A DNA stretch of 64,000 nucleotides from JAVJRN01 sp040218415 (lineage in GTDB: Bacteria > Bacteroidota > Bacteroidia > Cytophagales > Cyclobacteriaceae). The DNA lies in the NCBI GenBank assembly GCA_040218415.1, contig JAVJRN010000049.1, forward strand, positions 248,001 through 312,000, in the 5' to 3' direction. Positions 50,987-60,229 of the stretch are shown here, piece by piece (within the stretch, counting starts at the first letter, position 1; each line of letters starts with the position of its first letter). Under the pieces are notes generated by a model, which searched no databases, was not told the origin of the DNA, and saw only the letters and a list, made by a program, of their open reading frames with translations. The translations under genes and the position numbers were made by a program.

Positions 50987-53077
50987 GTGAAGATACTTTT
51001 CAAAATACATCTACTCCATTTTATATTTCTCCTTAGCTTATTTCATGATGCATTTTCGCAACAAGAAACGGTAACTATAGGCGATTCGATACTGAGTCCC
51101 GTCATTATTTCTACTTTTTCAGGGGAGATGGATATTGATTCGTATGTGGGTACGATTGAATATGTGTCACCAGCGCAAATTCGGTCAACCGATCAGTCGT
51201 CTCCACTCACCTTGCTCAACAGTATTAGCGGTGTTTACATGCATTCAGGTGCATTAAATACCAATAGAATTACCATTCGCGGCATTGGTGCCCGGACGCC
51301 TTTTAGCACCAACAAGTTGAGGGCTTATTATGGGCAAATACCCTTGACTGACGGAGTAGGAGAAACAACGATAGAGGACATAGACTTGAATAACTGGGGA
51401 CACGCAACAATCCTCAAAGGGCCGGTTTCCAGCACTTATGGTTCAGGGTTAGGTGGCGTTTTACTTATCGAACCAGAAAAAATTGAAAAAGGGCACAACA
51501 GTATCAAAATCTCCAATGATTTTGGTTCCTTCGGTTTGAGAAAACACGGCATTATAGGAGAGGTTAGCAAAGGGAATACCTCACTGGCCTTAGGCGTATC
51601 GAATCAAAAATCGGAAGGTTATAGAAACAACAATCAGTTTGATAGATACAATATTTGCCAAAGAGGAGTAATACAATTTGGCAAAAACAACCTTGAATGG
51701 CTAGGATTAATGGTTGATCAATTTGCCGAAATCCCAAGCTCCATTAGTCAGCAGGACTACCTGAATGATCCAGAAAAAGCAGCATTCACTTGGGGCGCAT
51801 CACAAGGATTTGAGGATTATCGGAAGTATCTTTTTGGTGTGACCTGGTCTCAGTACTTTAATCCTGACCTGGATCTAAAAACAACGATTTACCTTAACCA
51901 TCGGAAAAATGATGAGGCAAGACCTTTCAATATTTTGGACGAAAAAGTCTTTGGCATAGGAGCCAGGTCTGCCTTTTTCTTGTCGTTGAAAAAAAGCAGT
52001 ATCCAGTTTGGTGCAGAGGTTTTTACGGATAATTATCATTGGATGACCTATGAAAATCTTTATGAGGATACTAATGGCCAGGGCAGTCTCAGGGGTAGCT
52101 TACTTACTGACAATGTTGAGCGAAGAGGATATTTTAATCTTTTTTCAGAATATGATTACCGCTTTTCCGAGGACTTCAAACTTAACCTAGGCTTGAGCGC
52201 CAGCCAGACGGCTTACCAGCAAGAAAAAGACTTCCCTGTTCAGGAAAAGACAGATTATAGTTATTCGCTTCAGGTATCTCCCAAGGTAGGATTTGAGTAT
52301 AAGCCGAAGCAGAATTTTAAGCTCTTTGGAATCGTATCGAGAGGTTTTTCTCCACCGAGCTTAGAAGAAACGCTCACTCCAAATGGGAACATTAACCCGG
52401 ATATTATGCCGGAAGTTGGCTGGAATTATGAGATTGGATCACAAGGTAATTTTTTCAAAAGGAGAGTGGATCTTGATCTTTCTATTTACCTCATGCAAAT
52501 AAAGAATCTTCTAGTATCCAGAAGAACAGGTCTCGACCAATACATAGGTATAAATGCGGGCAAAACGCGTCATGCTGGAGTCGAAGGTGGGCTCCAAGTG
52601 AAGCTCATTCGACAGTCCAACTTATCACTCGATCTAAATGCTACTTTTAGTTTCAATAACTTCAAGTTCATTGATTTTGTAGATGAGGAAAATGACTACA
52701 CTGGAAATCAACTGACAGGTGTTCCAGAAGAGAAATCATCCAATCAACTGACCCTTCGATATAGCGCTTTTACCTTTGGTGTGAGTCATTTGTATATTTC
52801 TGAAATACCTATCACGGATGGCAATGATGTTTATACAGATCCTTATCACCTGTTTGACCTCAGCCTGAGCTATGACAATGCGTGGAAAAAACTCAAATAC
52901 AGGGTCGGTTATAGAATGAATAATGTGTTTAATGAATCTTACGCATCTATGATCGCGGTAAATGCGCAGGGATTTGGCAATAGTGCTCCGCGATATTACT
53001 ATCCCGGATTACCGACCAATCATCAAATCTCGATTAATATCGACCTGAACTGGCTCAACACTTCATCGAATAATTAA
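50987..53077 (+). CDS. TonB-dependent receptor linked to the GH32 locus
   Basis: A 696-residue outer-membrane receptor with signal peptide 1-24 (ends AFSQ), plug about 55-165 (NRITIRGIGARTPFSTNK; GPVSSTYGSGLGGVLLIEP) and a beta-barrel. It lacks a carboxypeptidase-regulatory-like domain and a SusD partner, so it is not of SusC type. The GTG start follows the porter stop with no gap. Its place suggests uptake of an oligofructoside or sucrose, by inference; an iron-siderophore role is the alternative. Its 3' end overlaps the convergent gene by 15 bases. Confidence 0.9.
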   Translation: MKILFKIHLLHFIFLLSLFHDAFSQQETVTIGDSILSPVIISTFSGEMDIDSYVGTIEYVSPAQIRSTDQSSPLTLLNSISGVYMHSGALNTNRITIRGIGARTPFSTNKLRAYYGQIPLTDGVGETTIEDIDLNNWGHATILKGPVSSTYGSGLGGVLLIEPEKIEKGHNSIKISNDFGSFGLRKHGIIGEVSKGNTSLALGVSNQKSEGYRNNNQFDRYNICQRGVIQFGKNNLEWLGLMVDQFAEIPSSISQQDYLNDPEKAAFTWGASQGFEDYRKYLFGVTWSQYFNPDLDLKTTIYLNHRKNDEARPFNILDEKVFGIGARSAFFLSLKKSSIQFGAEVFTDNYHWMTYENLYEDTNGQGSLRGSLLTDNVERRGYFNLFSEYDYRFSEDFKLNLGLSASQTAYQQEKDFPVQEKTDYSYSLQVSPKVGFEYKPKQNFKLFGIVSRGFSPPSLEETLTPNGNINPDIMPEVGWNYEIGSQGNFFKRRVDLDLSIYLMQIKNLLVSRRTGLDQYIGINAGKTRHAGVEGGLQVKLIRQSNLSLDLNATFSFNNFKFIDFVDEENDYTGNQLTGVPEEKSSNQLTLRYSAFTFGVSHLYISEIPITDGNDVYTDPYHLFDLSLSYDNAWKKLKYRVGYRMNNVFNESYASMIAVNAQGFGNSAPRYYYPGLPTNHQISINIDLNWLNTSSNN

Positions 53078-55222
53078 CTTTTTTACCTCGGAGGTTTCCA
53101 CTGATTTGAAATAATAAATTCCTGAAGTGAGTTTTTCGGTGTTTAGCTTAATCATGCCATTTTTGAGACTGATTTTTCTTAGTACCTGTCCAGAAGTATT
53201 ATACAACAATAGGACGTCCTCTTGTATTTTAGATTGGATCATTACCCTATCGGAAACTTGGATGGGATTGGGATATAAGGTGAAACTTGAATCCTCTGCC
53301 TCTTTTAGTACCAATGGTTTAATTCCATTAAAGTAATTTTCTGCAAGTGCGAATGCCTCATTGGCAATGGTAATACCAATTTTTCTGCCCGGAATATCAT
53401 CAGCCGGAGGATGTATGCCACCCCAAATTCTTGATAAACTACATTGGTCTGATGCATCTCTATAAGTGGCCCATTGTAAAATAACATCAGTACTTGGTCC
53501 CTTCTCAAAAACCAAGAAATCATTCTTTTTGGCTACAAACTCACCCATTCCTCCGGGAAAGAAAGGGTCACCTGTGAGTTGGGTCAAAATTTCCGCAGCT
53601 GCACGAGAAAAGGTGCTATGTCCCGAAATATATCCAGCAAACGGAGGCGTTACAAACGTGGGTCGCTGATAGGGCCACCAATCTTCTGCAAGTATCCAAC
53701 CAACTCCGGCAAGGTCGGTTGCTGGATCATCGATGAATGCAGGCCCTCTCCATGATTTAACTTTTATTTTACCAATATTTTCTGGGTCTTTCCCCAAAGG
53801 ATCATTTTCAGTGATCAATTCAATTAAACCCTCAGTGAGTGGTAATCCTTGTGCGTCATAGTTTGCCGCATTCATATCGGTACTTTGTCCACGCATGTTC
53901 ATATATCTGATGGCAGAGATTGGTCTTACATAATCGTACCAGCCTTTGATTGCCCATGCTGTGATAGCCACATCGTGCATGGCTGCACTTAGAAGAAAGT
54001 AGGCCTTTGCATCATATTCAAGAGAGTTTAGAGAGGTCTCTCCTTTAAAATCTCTCTTGAAAGTAGGCTGATCCATGATGTAATTTAGAATGGTGAACCA
54101 ATGCCCGGGAGGTGTTTCAGAGTCAGGTCCATCGGCCCAGAACTCTGCCAATACGCGCGTATAATCTCCTCTCGGAACGATTTGTGGCTGATATGGTGCG
54201 TTCGTTTTTGGATTTACGGCATAACCCACGTTGATGTCGTCCGCGCTGTTTGCATAAAAGTCAGGATATGCTGCTTCTGAATCTGGTAATTGATCAATAT
54301 TTCCAATGCTGGCAGGCGAGATATCCAAGGTAACGCCATCCGACGGGTCTAGGTGGGAAGACCAATGGGCAACCATACTAAATCCCCATTGATAATTTTG
54401 CCGATCTTCATCAGCACCTAGTAAAAAAGGCGGTGGATCAGGATCATGGTATACATAGTAATTATTGCCATCACGTTCGTATAATTTACCATCAGATTTA
54501 CTCAGAGTGAATCCTCTGACATTGCCCCATTCTGGACTAAGAAAAGCCGGAATATTGCCTGGAATTACATTGCCACTTTGATCGATAAAGGTCGTAAAGG
54601 CCAGTGGTTGCCATCGATCAGGGTTCACCATGTCTGGATTTCCCGGCATATCAAGCACCAAAGGTGGATTGATAGGTTCGTAGTAAATGTTATTGTAGTC
54701 AATAGCCTCGTTAGCACCATCCAATAAACCATAATCCAAAACCTCAGAAGCGATAAAATTACCCAAGGAAGCGGCGCTACCGTCGGCATATTCCACCGAT
54801 CTTAAGTTGATGTCGTGCCCCAAGTGCTGCATCAACGAATCGAAATAAGCGTAAGATGAGTTCACTTTTGGCGAATTCCGAAATCTATGTTTTAAAATCC
54901 TATATACAGCATAGGAAGCGACTTCCGCAATAAATTCCTCGTCTTTATTTGGAGTAAAAAGACTTTCATCAAAAGTAGAGATAAAATCTCCTTGTCTATT
55001 TCCAATGAGGTAAGGTGTGGCTTGATCATCATACAAAGCCCAAGCGTCATAAATAGCAATCGAGGTATGAAACAAATTTCTTGCGTGAACAGTCGGTCTT
55101 GCAAAGTCATTCCGAATAGCGACGAGAGTAGCCTCATTCCACTGTCTTGCTATGCTATGATTCTGAGACAAGGCCTGAGAATATAAAACCGTGATGAAAA
55201 TCAAAGAAATGAATAATTTCAT
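53063..55222 (-). CDS. vanadium-haloperoxidase/PAP2-family protein with type IX sorting domain
   Basis: A 719-residue protein with signal peptide 1-19. The complete vanadate/phosphate-binding triad of the PAP2 superfamily is present: K426-x6-R433-P434 (KGWYDYVRP), S533-G534-H535 (ISGHSTF) and S597-R598-x5-H604-x3-D608 (SRIWGGIHPPAD). The first two parts are about 100 residues apart, longer than in most phosphatases. The last 75 residues (YPNPIQVSDRVMIQS... GIYYFKSVETSEVKKLIIR in part) form a type A type IX secretion sorting domain. It should be exported to the cell surface. Whether it halogenates or dephosphorylates is open. Confidence 0.9.
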   Translation of the reverse strand: MKLFISLIFITVLYSQALSQNHSIARQWNEATLVAIRNDFARPTVHARNLFHTSIAIYDAWALYDDQATPYLIGNRQGDFISTFDESLFTPNKDEEFIAEVASYAVYRILKHRFRNSPKVNSSYAYFDSLMQHLGHDINLRSVEYADGSAASLGNFIASEVLDYGLLDGANEAIDYNNIYYEPINPPLVLDMPGNPDMVNPDRWQPLAFTTFIDQSGNVIPGNIPAFLSPEWGNVRGFTLSKSDGKLYERDGNNYYVYHDPDPPPFLLGADEDRQNYQWGFSMVAHWSSHLDPSDGVTLDISPASIGNIDQLPDSEAAYPDFYANSADDINVGYAVNPKTNAPYQPQIVPRGDYTRVLAEFWADGPDSETPPGHWFTILNYIMDQPTFKRDFKGETSLNSLEYDAKAYFLLSAAMHDVAITAWAIKGWYDYVRPISAIRYMNMRGQSTDMNAANYDAQGLPLTEGLIELITENDPLGKDPENIGKIKVKSWRGPAFIDDPATDLAGVGWILAEDWWPYQRPTFVTPPFAGYISGHSTFSRAAAEILTQLTGDPFFPGGMGEFVAKKNDFLVFEKGPSTDVILQWATYRDASDQCSLSRIWGGIHPPADDIPGRKIGITIANEAFALAENYFNGIKPLVLKEAEDSSFTLYPNPIQVSDRVMIQSKIQEDVLLLYNTSGQVLRKISLKNGMIKLNTEKLTSGIYYFKSVETSEVKKLIIR

Positions 55223-55602
55223 TGCTCAAAAATGCTAAAAATCGACCATTTTATTGACTGTTCTTCTTGATGAATATCTGAAATAGGCATTATTTAAAAC
55301 TGAAATTATACAGTATTGCCTTAAAAACACCTGAAGATTAAAAGCTAAATATTGCCAGATAAACCTTTAATAATTCAAGTTACAAAACCTTTTAGCCATG
55401 AATTTTAAAGTTAAAAATGGATAGAATAGTAGAAATCCAACCTTCCAAAAGGTCGAAGTATTATCGATTAATGAAGGGATTAATTATTTGTTTGCCTTTT
55501 ACCAATACACAAGGCTTCTTTATCGCCTGGCATTGATTCGGTACTATCACGTCGGGGTAATCATAACTACTATGGTTATATTTATATTTTATCAGAGTAG
55601 CT
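55223..55602. other. divergent intergenic region, no gene seen
   Basis: About 380 bases between the divergent haloperoxidase-family and hybrid kinase genes. AT-rich. No open frame of note. An imperfect inverted repeat ATAAC-TACTATG-GTTAT (55564-55580) lies about 20 bases upstream of the kinase start and could be a regulator site. No clear promoter pair was found. Confidence 0.4.
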
Positions 55603-58413
55603 ATGACTAAACTTCCATGCCGTATTCTTTTTTTCATTTTAATATTGGTCTTTTACAGTCATTCTTCAGCTCAAAAAAATGACTCGAATCAACTGCTGAT
55701 TTCCTCTCCGGAATACAAGGACATTATTGAGAATAATCTGGCGCAAGCTTGGGATTTGAGAGATGTACGTCCGGATTCCGCATTGTACTATGCGAATATT
55801 GCGCAAAGGCTTGCCATGGAACATGGCATGATGCATCTCCACATTAAGGCGATCAATTATGTGGGTATAGCTCATAGGAACTTGAGTAACTACTCGAAGG
55901 CATTTGAACGATATCTGGAGGCTTTACAGCTGTCCGAAGAGCATGAAGATAGTGAGCAGCGTGGCTATGCTTTAATTAATTTGGGAAACTTGTACCTCTA
56001 TCAAACGAACTATCAGGGAGCCATTAGGTATTTTATACAAGGACTCGATCAAGCGCAAAGTTTGGCAAATAAGCGAATGGTAGGGTATTGTTATTCCAAT
56101 CTAGGGCGATCATATCGGGGTATTGGTGAATTTGGACAAGCCGAACTCTATTTTCAACAAGCCATTGATATCCGAAAAGAACAAAATGACTATTATGGCC
56201 AAATTGCTGCTGAAATTGATTTGGCTGATTCTTATTTGCGAAAGGGAGATTTTAACCGCTCGTTGATTTTCTTCAACGAAATTTTGGGTAAGCTAGATCC
56301 TGAAGATCTGCGTTTGAAGTCCAATGCTTTAGAAAAAATGTCCAATGCTTACTTGCTGAAGAAAGAAATCAAAATGGCCGAGTCTACGGCGCTTGAAGCA
56401 CTCACCATCGCTAAAGAATTAAATGCGCGGTTTGATAAAAAAAATGTTTTGGGTGTGCTAAGCCGAATCTACGCAACCAGTGAGAATTATGCCAATGCTT
56501 TTCAATACCAAAAAGAGTTTTCAGATCTCAACCAGCAGCTTTTTAGTGAGGAGAATATTCGTAAAATCGAACAACTAAAAAACCAACATCAGATTGAACA
56601 GAAAGAAGCTGAAAATGAATTTTTGAGACAAGAAAGTGAACTAAAGCAAGAGATTATTAATCGGCAGAGTGCCATCATTGTACTCGCTTCTTTAGCGGTA
56701 ATCCTGTTTCTATTATTAGCACTTTTTGCCTTTAGATCGACCAAGATACGAAAAAGACTACTCGCCGAGATCCGTGATCAGAAAGATGAAATTCAAAAAG
56801 ACAAGGACCTTATAGAAGCGCAATCCAAAAAGCTAATGGAGCTTGATGCAGCCAAATCACGTTTTTTTGCCAATGTATCGCATGATCTGCGCACTCCTCT
56901 AAGTCTGATTTTAGGAAATATTGATATGCTGAAAGATGATGGGGACAATTTTCTGACGCCACAAGGAAAAAGAAACCTTGACATCAGTATTAAGAATTGC
57001 AAAAGGCTCCTGTATCTCACCGATGAGATCAATGATCTCACCAAATTGGAAGAAGGGAAAATTAATTTGAAGGTAGAACCTGTTCGAATGTCGTCATATC
57101 TGAAAATGTTGAGCGAAATGTTCGTTGGAACAGCGGAATATAAGGGTGTAGATCTATCCTTTGTAGATCAATTGACGAGTGCTGATAGTGCATTAATTGA
57201 TCCGAGGCAGTTTGAGAAAATATTTTACAACTTGGTGGCTAATGCCATCAGACATACGAGTAAAGGAGATGAAATCACCATAGTCATTAGCCGGAAACTT
57301 AATGAAATAGTACTCGAGATAAGGGATACTGGCGAAGGTATAGCTGCGGACAGTTTGCCCTATGTTTTTGATCGATTCTATCAATCCAAAAATAGTGGAT
57401 ACCGATCGAGAGAAGGTTTGGGAATAGGTTTAGCACTAGTCAAAGAGCTGATTGATTTGCACAATGGAAAAATCGAAGTTTTCAGTGAAGTAGGTGAGGG
57501 TACCACTTTCCGAATGTCATTTCCTGCAACTGATAATATTTCCGCTTCCGATGCTACCGAAGTGCTCGATTATATTGCTGGAAGAAAACATCTCTACGAT
57601 GAGATTGACCGTGAGGCAGATCGGGCGGTCGTTTCTCTACCTAAAACAGACAAAACCAAGCAAACGATACTACTCGTTGACGATCATCCTGAGATCCGCT
57701 ACCACATCAGACAAATTTTGGAAGAAGATTACCATGTAGTGGAAGCAGCTCATGGTTTGGAAGCTCTTGAGCTACTCAAACTCAATAAAGTAGATATTCT
57801 GATCTCTGACCTGATGATGCCTTACATGGATGGTTTTGAGTTGATAGAATCTATCTCTAATCACCCCAGCTATAGTAAAATTCCTATATTGGTCGTATCT
57901 GCGCGTATTTCTGAAAGAGACCAAGAGAAGGTGTTATTTAAAGGGATCAACGATTATTTGCAAAAACCTTTCCAAAAGAAAGAGCTTATTCTGCGGATAA
58001 ATAACTTATTGAACCAACGAGAGAAATGGGAGAGTTCTGATGAGAAAAAATTGCTTGAAGTGTTTGACAAAAAGGGAATTACTCCTATCGAAGAAGACAT
58101 TATTAAGAGCGTGGAGGAGCTAATTATGGATAAAATTGATGATCCTAATTTAAGTGTGCTCGATCTGTGTGAGACGATGGCCGCAAGCGAAAGACAAGTT
58201 TATCGCTTGATTAAACGAATCACACATTTAACACCTCATGAGTATATCACCGAAGTTAAAATGAAATATGTAGACCTGTTGATAAGAAAAAATAAGGTTA
58301 AAACCTCTACAGAAGCTGCTAAAAGTATTGGTCTTAAAAATGTAACAACATTTACTCGGCAATATGAAAAGCGCTTTGGTAAGAAACCAACAGAAATTTT
58401 GAATAAAGAATAA
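55603..58413 (+). CDS. TPR hybrid histidine kinase-receiver-AraC regulator
   Basis: A 936-residue one-protein two-component system. Signal peptide 1-24; periplasmic TPR repeats about 45-310; coiled coil 315-355; membrane helix 357-378; HisKA with His427 in FFANVSHDLRTPLS; HATPase with NLVANAIRH and DTGEGI and GLGIGLALVKEL; receiver about 688-800 with phosphorylatable Asp736 in DILISDLMMP; AraC-type helix-turn-helix about 835-936. The sensor is TPR, not the beta-propeller of polysaccharide hybrid systems. The HAD phosphatase gene follows after five bases. Target genes are not evident. Confidence 0.93.
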   Translation: MTKLPCRILFFILILVFYSHSSAQKNDSNQLLISSPEYKDIIENNLAQAWDLRDVRPDSALYYANIAQRLAMEHGMMHLHIKAINYVGIAHRNLSNYSKAFERYLEALQLSEEHEDSEQRGYALINLGNLYLYQTNYQGAIRYFIQGLDQAQSLANKRMVGYCYSNLGRSYRGIGEFGQAELYFQQAIDIRKEQNDYYGQIAAEIDLADSYLRKGDFNRSLIFFNEILGKLDPEDLRLKSNALEKMSNAYLLKKEIKMAESTALEALTIAKELNARFDKKNVLGVLSRIYATSENYANAFQYQKEFSDLNQQLFSEENIRKIEQLKNQHQIEQKEAENEFLRQESELKQEIINRQSAIIVLASLAVILFLLLALFAFRSTKIRKRLLAEIRDQKDEIQKDKDLIEAQSKKLMELDAAKSRFFANVSHDLRTPLSLILGNIDMLKDDGDNFLTPQGKRNLDISIKNCKRLLYLTDEINDLTKLEEGKINLKVEPVRMSSYLKMLSEMFVGTAEYKGVDLSFVDQLTSADSALIDPRQFEKIFYNLVANAIRHTSKGDEITIVISRKLNEIVLEIRDTGEGIAADSLPYVFDRFYQSKNSGYRSREGLGIGLALVKELIDLHNGKIEVFSEVGEGTTFRMSFPATDNISASDATEVLDYIAGRKHLYDEIDREADRAVVSLPKTDKTKQTILLVDDHPEIRYHIRQILEEDYHVVEAAHGLEALELLKLNKVDILISDLMMPYMDGFELIESISNHPSYSKIPILVVSARISERDQEKVLFKGINDYLQKPFQKKELILRINNLLNQREKWESSDEKKLLEVFDKKGITPIEEDIIKSVEELIMDKIDDPNLSVLDLCETMAASERQVYRLIKRITHLTPHEYITEVKMKYVDLLIRKNKVKTSTEAAKSIGLKNVTTFTRQYEKRFGKKPTEILNKE

Positions 58414-58418
58414 GACTT

Positions 58419-59174
58419 ATGATTGAGGCGATTTTATGTGACTTAGACGGAGTAGTTTACGCCAATGGAGAACTGATTAAAGGATCGAAAGATGGTCTAA
58501 CTGCCATAAAAGAGAAAAAAATACCATTCAAGTTTTTATCAAATACTACCACAAAAACGGCAGAGGATATTTGTGATAGTCTTACCAAAATGGGTATTGA
58601 TGTGGTGGAAGATCAAATCATAACGCCAGTATCGTTGGCGTATGATTTTTTACAGTCCAGAAATCAAAAGGCGCTCCCAGTTATCAGAGAATCACTTAAA
58701 CCTTATTTTGAATCAGTCACTGAAATTGACCAGCCAGACTGGATATTGATTGGTGATATAGGCTCCAATTGGAATCAGGAGCTATTAGATCGATTGTTTG
58801 AAAAAATTGAAAATGGAGCAGGTATTCTAGCCATGCATAAAAATGCCTTTTCGCTTAATGAGAACAAGAAGGTTTTGGATATTGGCGCTTTTATAGCCGC
58901 CTTGGAATATGGCTCGAAGAAAAATGCTAGCGTCTTAGGGAAGCCATCAGAAATGTTCTTTTCATTGGCTGTCGAAAATTTTGAAGAGACCAAAAAAGAT
59001 AAAATCCTAATGATAGGGGACGACCCTTATGCAGACATTGAGGGTGCCCAGAATTATGGACTTTCTACGCTGTTTGTAAAAAGTGGCAAGGCTTCCATTG
59101 AAGACTTACACAAAGCGAATGTTGAGCCTGACTATGTTTTAAATAGTCTGGCCGATATTCAATCAATATTATAA
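58419..59174 (+). CDS. HAD-IIA family phosphatase (LHPP/HDHD2-like)
   Basis: A 251-residue haloacid dehalogenase-superfamily phosphatase. Motif I is LCDLDGVVYANG (Asp8, Asp10), motif II the SNTTTK region near 41-46, the cap lies in the middle, and motif IV is GDDPYADIEGA. The cap type fits class IIA phosphatases such as NagD, LHPP and HDHD2. Substrate unknown; these proteins hydrolyse sugar or nucleotide monophosphates or phosphohistidine. Five bases after the hybrid kinase gene, so likely co-transcribed. Confidence 0.9.
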   Translation: MIEAILCDLDGVVYANGELIKGSKDGLTAIKEKKIPFKFLSNTTTKTAEDICDSLTKMGIDVVEDQIITPVSLAYDFLQSRNQKALPVIRESLKPYFESVTEIDQPDWILIGDIGSNWNQELLDRLFEKIENGAGILAMHKNAFSLNENKKVLDIGAFIAALEYGSKKNASVLGKPSEMFFSLAVENFEETKKDKILMIGDDPYADIEGAQNYGLSTLFVKSGKASIEDLHKANVEPDYVLNSLADIQSIL

Positions 59175-59182
59175 AGCTGCTT

Positions 59183-59347
59183 TTAACGAGCGATTTCCAG
59201 TAGCTGCGCCTCAGTAAATCTGTTTAAATACTGTGATTGGTCATGTGGGCCTTGGATAAAGTGTCCTGTATAAGAAACGAAATGGTTCACTTCTTTACTA
59301 TTTAGAAGTCTATTTAATCCTTTTGAAATCTTGTTTTTCTTTTTCAT
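59183..59347 (-). CDS. candidate 54-residue protein with ECF-type promoter motif
   Basis: A 54-residue basic protein from the ATG at 59347 (MKKKNKISKG...FTEAQLLEIAR). An in-frame ATG at 59368 would lie upstream of the transcript start expected from the GGGGGT-N14-TTGCCTT motif at 59395-59369, so the shorter form is preferred. No signal peptide, membrane helix or Cys pair. It lies between the HAD gene and DUF4249, as the last frame of the FecR-TonB receptor-DUF4249 run. No family recognised. Confidence 0.4.
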   Translation of the reverse strand: MKKKNKISKGLNRLLNSKEVNHFVSYTGHFIQGPHDQSQYLNRFTEAQLLEIAR

Positions 59348-59368
59348 GCCTTTATAAGTTTCATGCAT

Positions 59369-59395
59369 AAGGCAAGTGAAAGATGAAATACCCCC
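59369..59395 (-). promoter_or_regulatory. GGGGGT-N14-TTGCCTT motif, copy A
   Basis: On the minus strand GGGGGT (59395-59390) and TTGCCTT (59375-59369) are spaced by 14 bases. The same pair with the same spacing is found upstream of fecR at 63932-63906. The geometry fits -35 and -10 boxes of an ECF sigma factor. It lies between the DUF4249 stop and the 54-residue gene. Confidence 0.5.
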
Positions 59396-59412
59396 AAAAG
59401 ATCCAAAGAAAA

Positions 59413-60228
59413 TTATTGACTCACCGTATTACTCATGGTATCGGAAGCGAAAACGGAGAAGAAACCGAGCACTGTTTGGTCATCATTCGATGATAAATTG
59501 CCAAATATAGGAGCTGGAACCACATTTTGGTTAGCACTGATGGAAATGGTCTGTTCTCTCAGGACAGAATAATATTCAAAAATCTCTTGACTTATTTTTC
59601 GTAACTCCACGCTGATCGTGTCATTTTCGACCAGTTCAATGGACCTGAACTCTTCCTTAAATTCATTTCCATTAAAAAAAATATCTTCTTTTAAAAAAAT
59701 GGAAGCAGGCTCGTTCAAATATGAGCCGTTTTGGTGAATCCGGTAATAATAGAAATCTCGATTGACTAGATCATCTTGACTGGAAATGACAGGGAAATAG
59801 ATTATCTCGGTATCATTGGTATTTTCATCGCTTAAAGATTCGAACCAAAGACTATCAATTTTTGCCCGGCCGGACATTTTTAACTCGGTCGAACGAATAA
59901 TAACATCATCCTCTAGGTTGATGATTAATTGATATGTCACGTTTTCGATACCCATGAAAGGTTCTCTGGAAAAGTAAACGCCATCAGTGCCATAACCGAA
60001 TAGATATATTTCATCAGTAGATGATTGAATAATGACATTTGCATTTGTAATTGGAATGGCATTTTCAGGATTATCAAACGAAGTTGTTCTCGTAATTCTT
60101 ACTTTCTGCTGATCCATCTTATCCGATAAATAACCTTCAACCACAACCAGGTTGGCGTTTTGCTCCAGATCAAGCGCTTCACATGACCAAAGTATTAAAA
60201 TAAAAAAGGTGAGTTTGATGACTTTCAT
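59413..60228 (-). CDS. DUF4249 lipoprotein
   Basis: A 271-residue lipoprotein with lipobox LWSC (Cys16). The mature N-terminus NLVVVEGYLSDKMDQQKVRIT and the ITNANVIIQSSTDEIY strand fit DUF4249, a beta-rich family commonly encoded just after TonB-dependent receptors with an STN domain. It probably sits on the outer membrane as a partner of that receptor. One base separates it from the receptor gene. Confidence 0.88.
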   Translation of the reverse strand: MKVIKLTFFILILWSCEALDLEQNANLVVVEGYLSDKMDQQKVRITRTTSFDNPENAIPITNANVIIQSSTDEIYLFGYGTDGVYFSREPFMGIENVTYQLIINLEDDVIIRSTELKMSGRAKIDSLWFESLSDENTNDTEIIYFPVISSQDDLVNRDFYYYRIHQNGSYLNEPASIFLKEDIFFNGNEFKEEFRSIELVENDTISVELRKISQEIFEYYSVLREQTISISANQNVVPAPIFGNLSSNDDQTVLGFFSVFASDTMSNTVSQ

Positions 60229-60229
60229 A

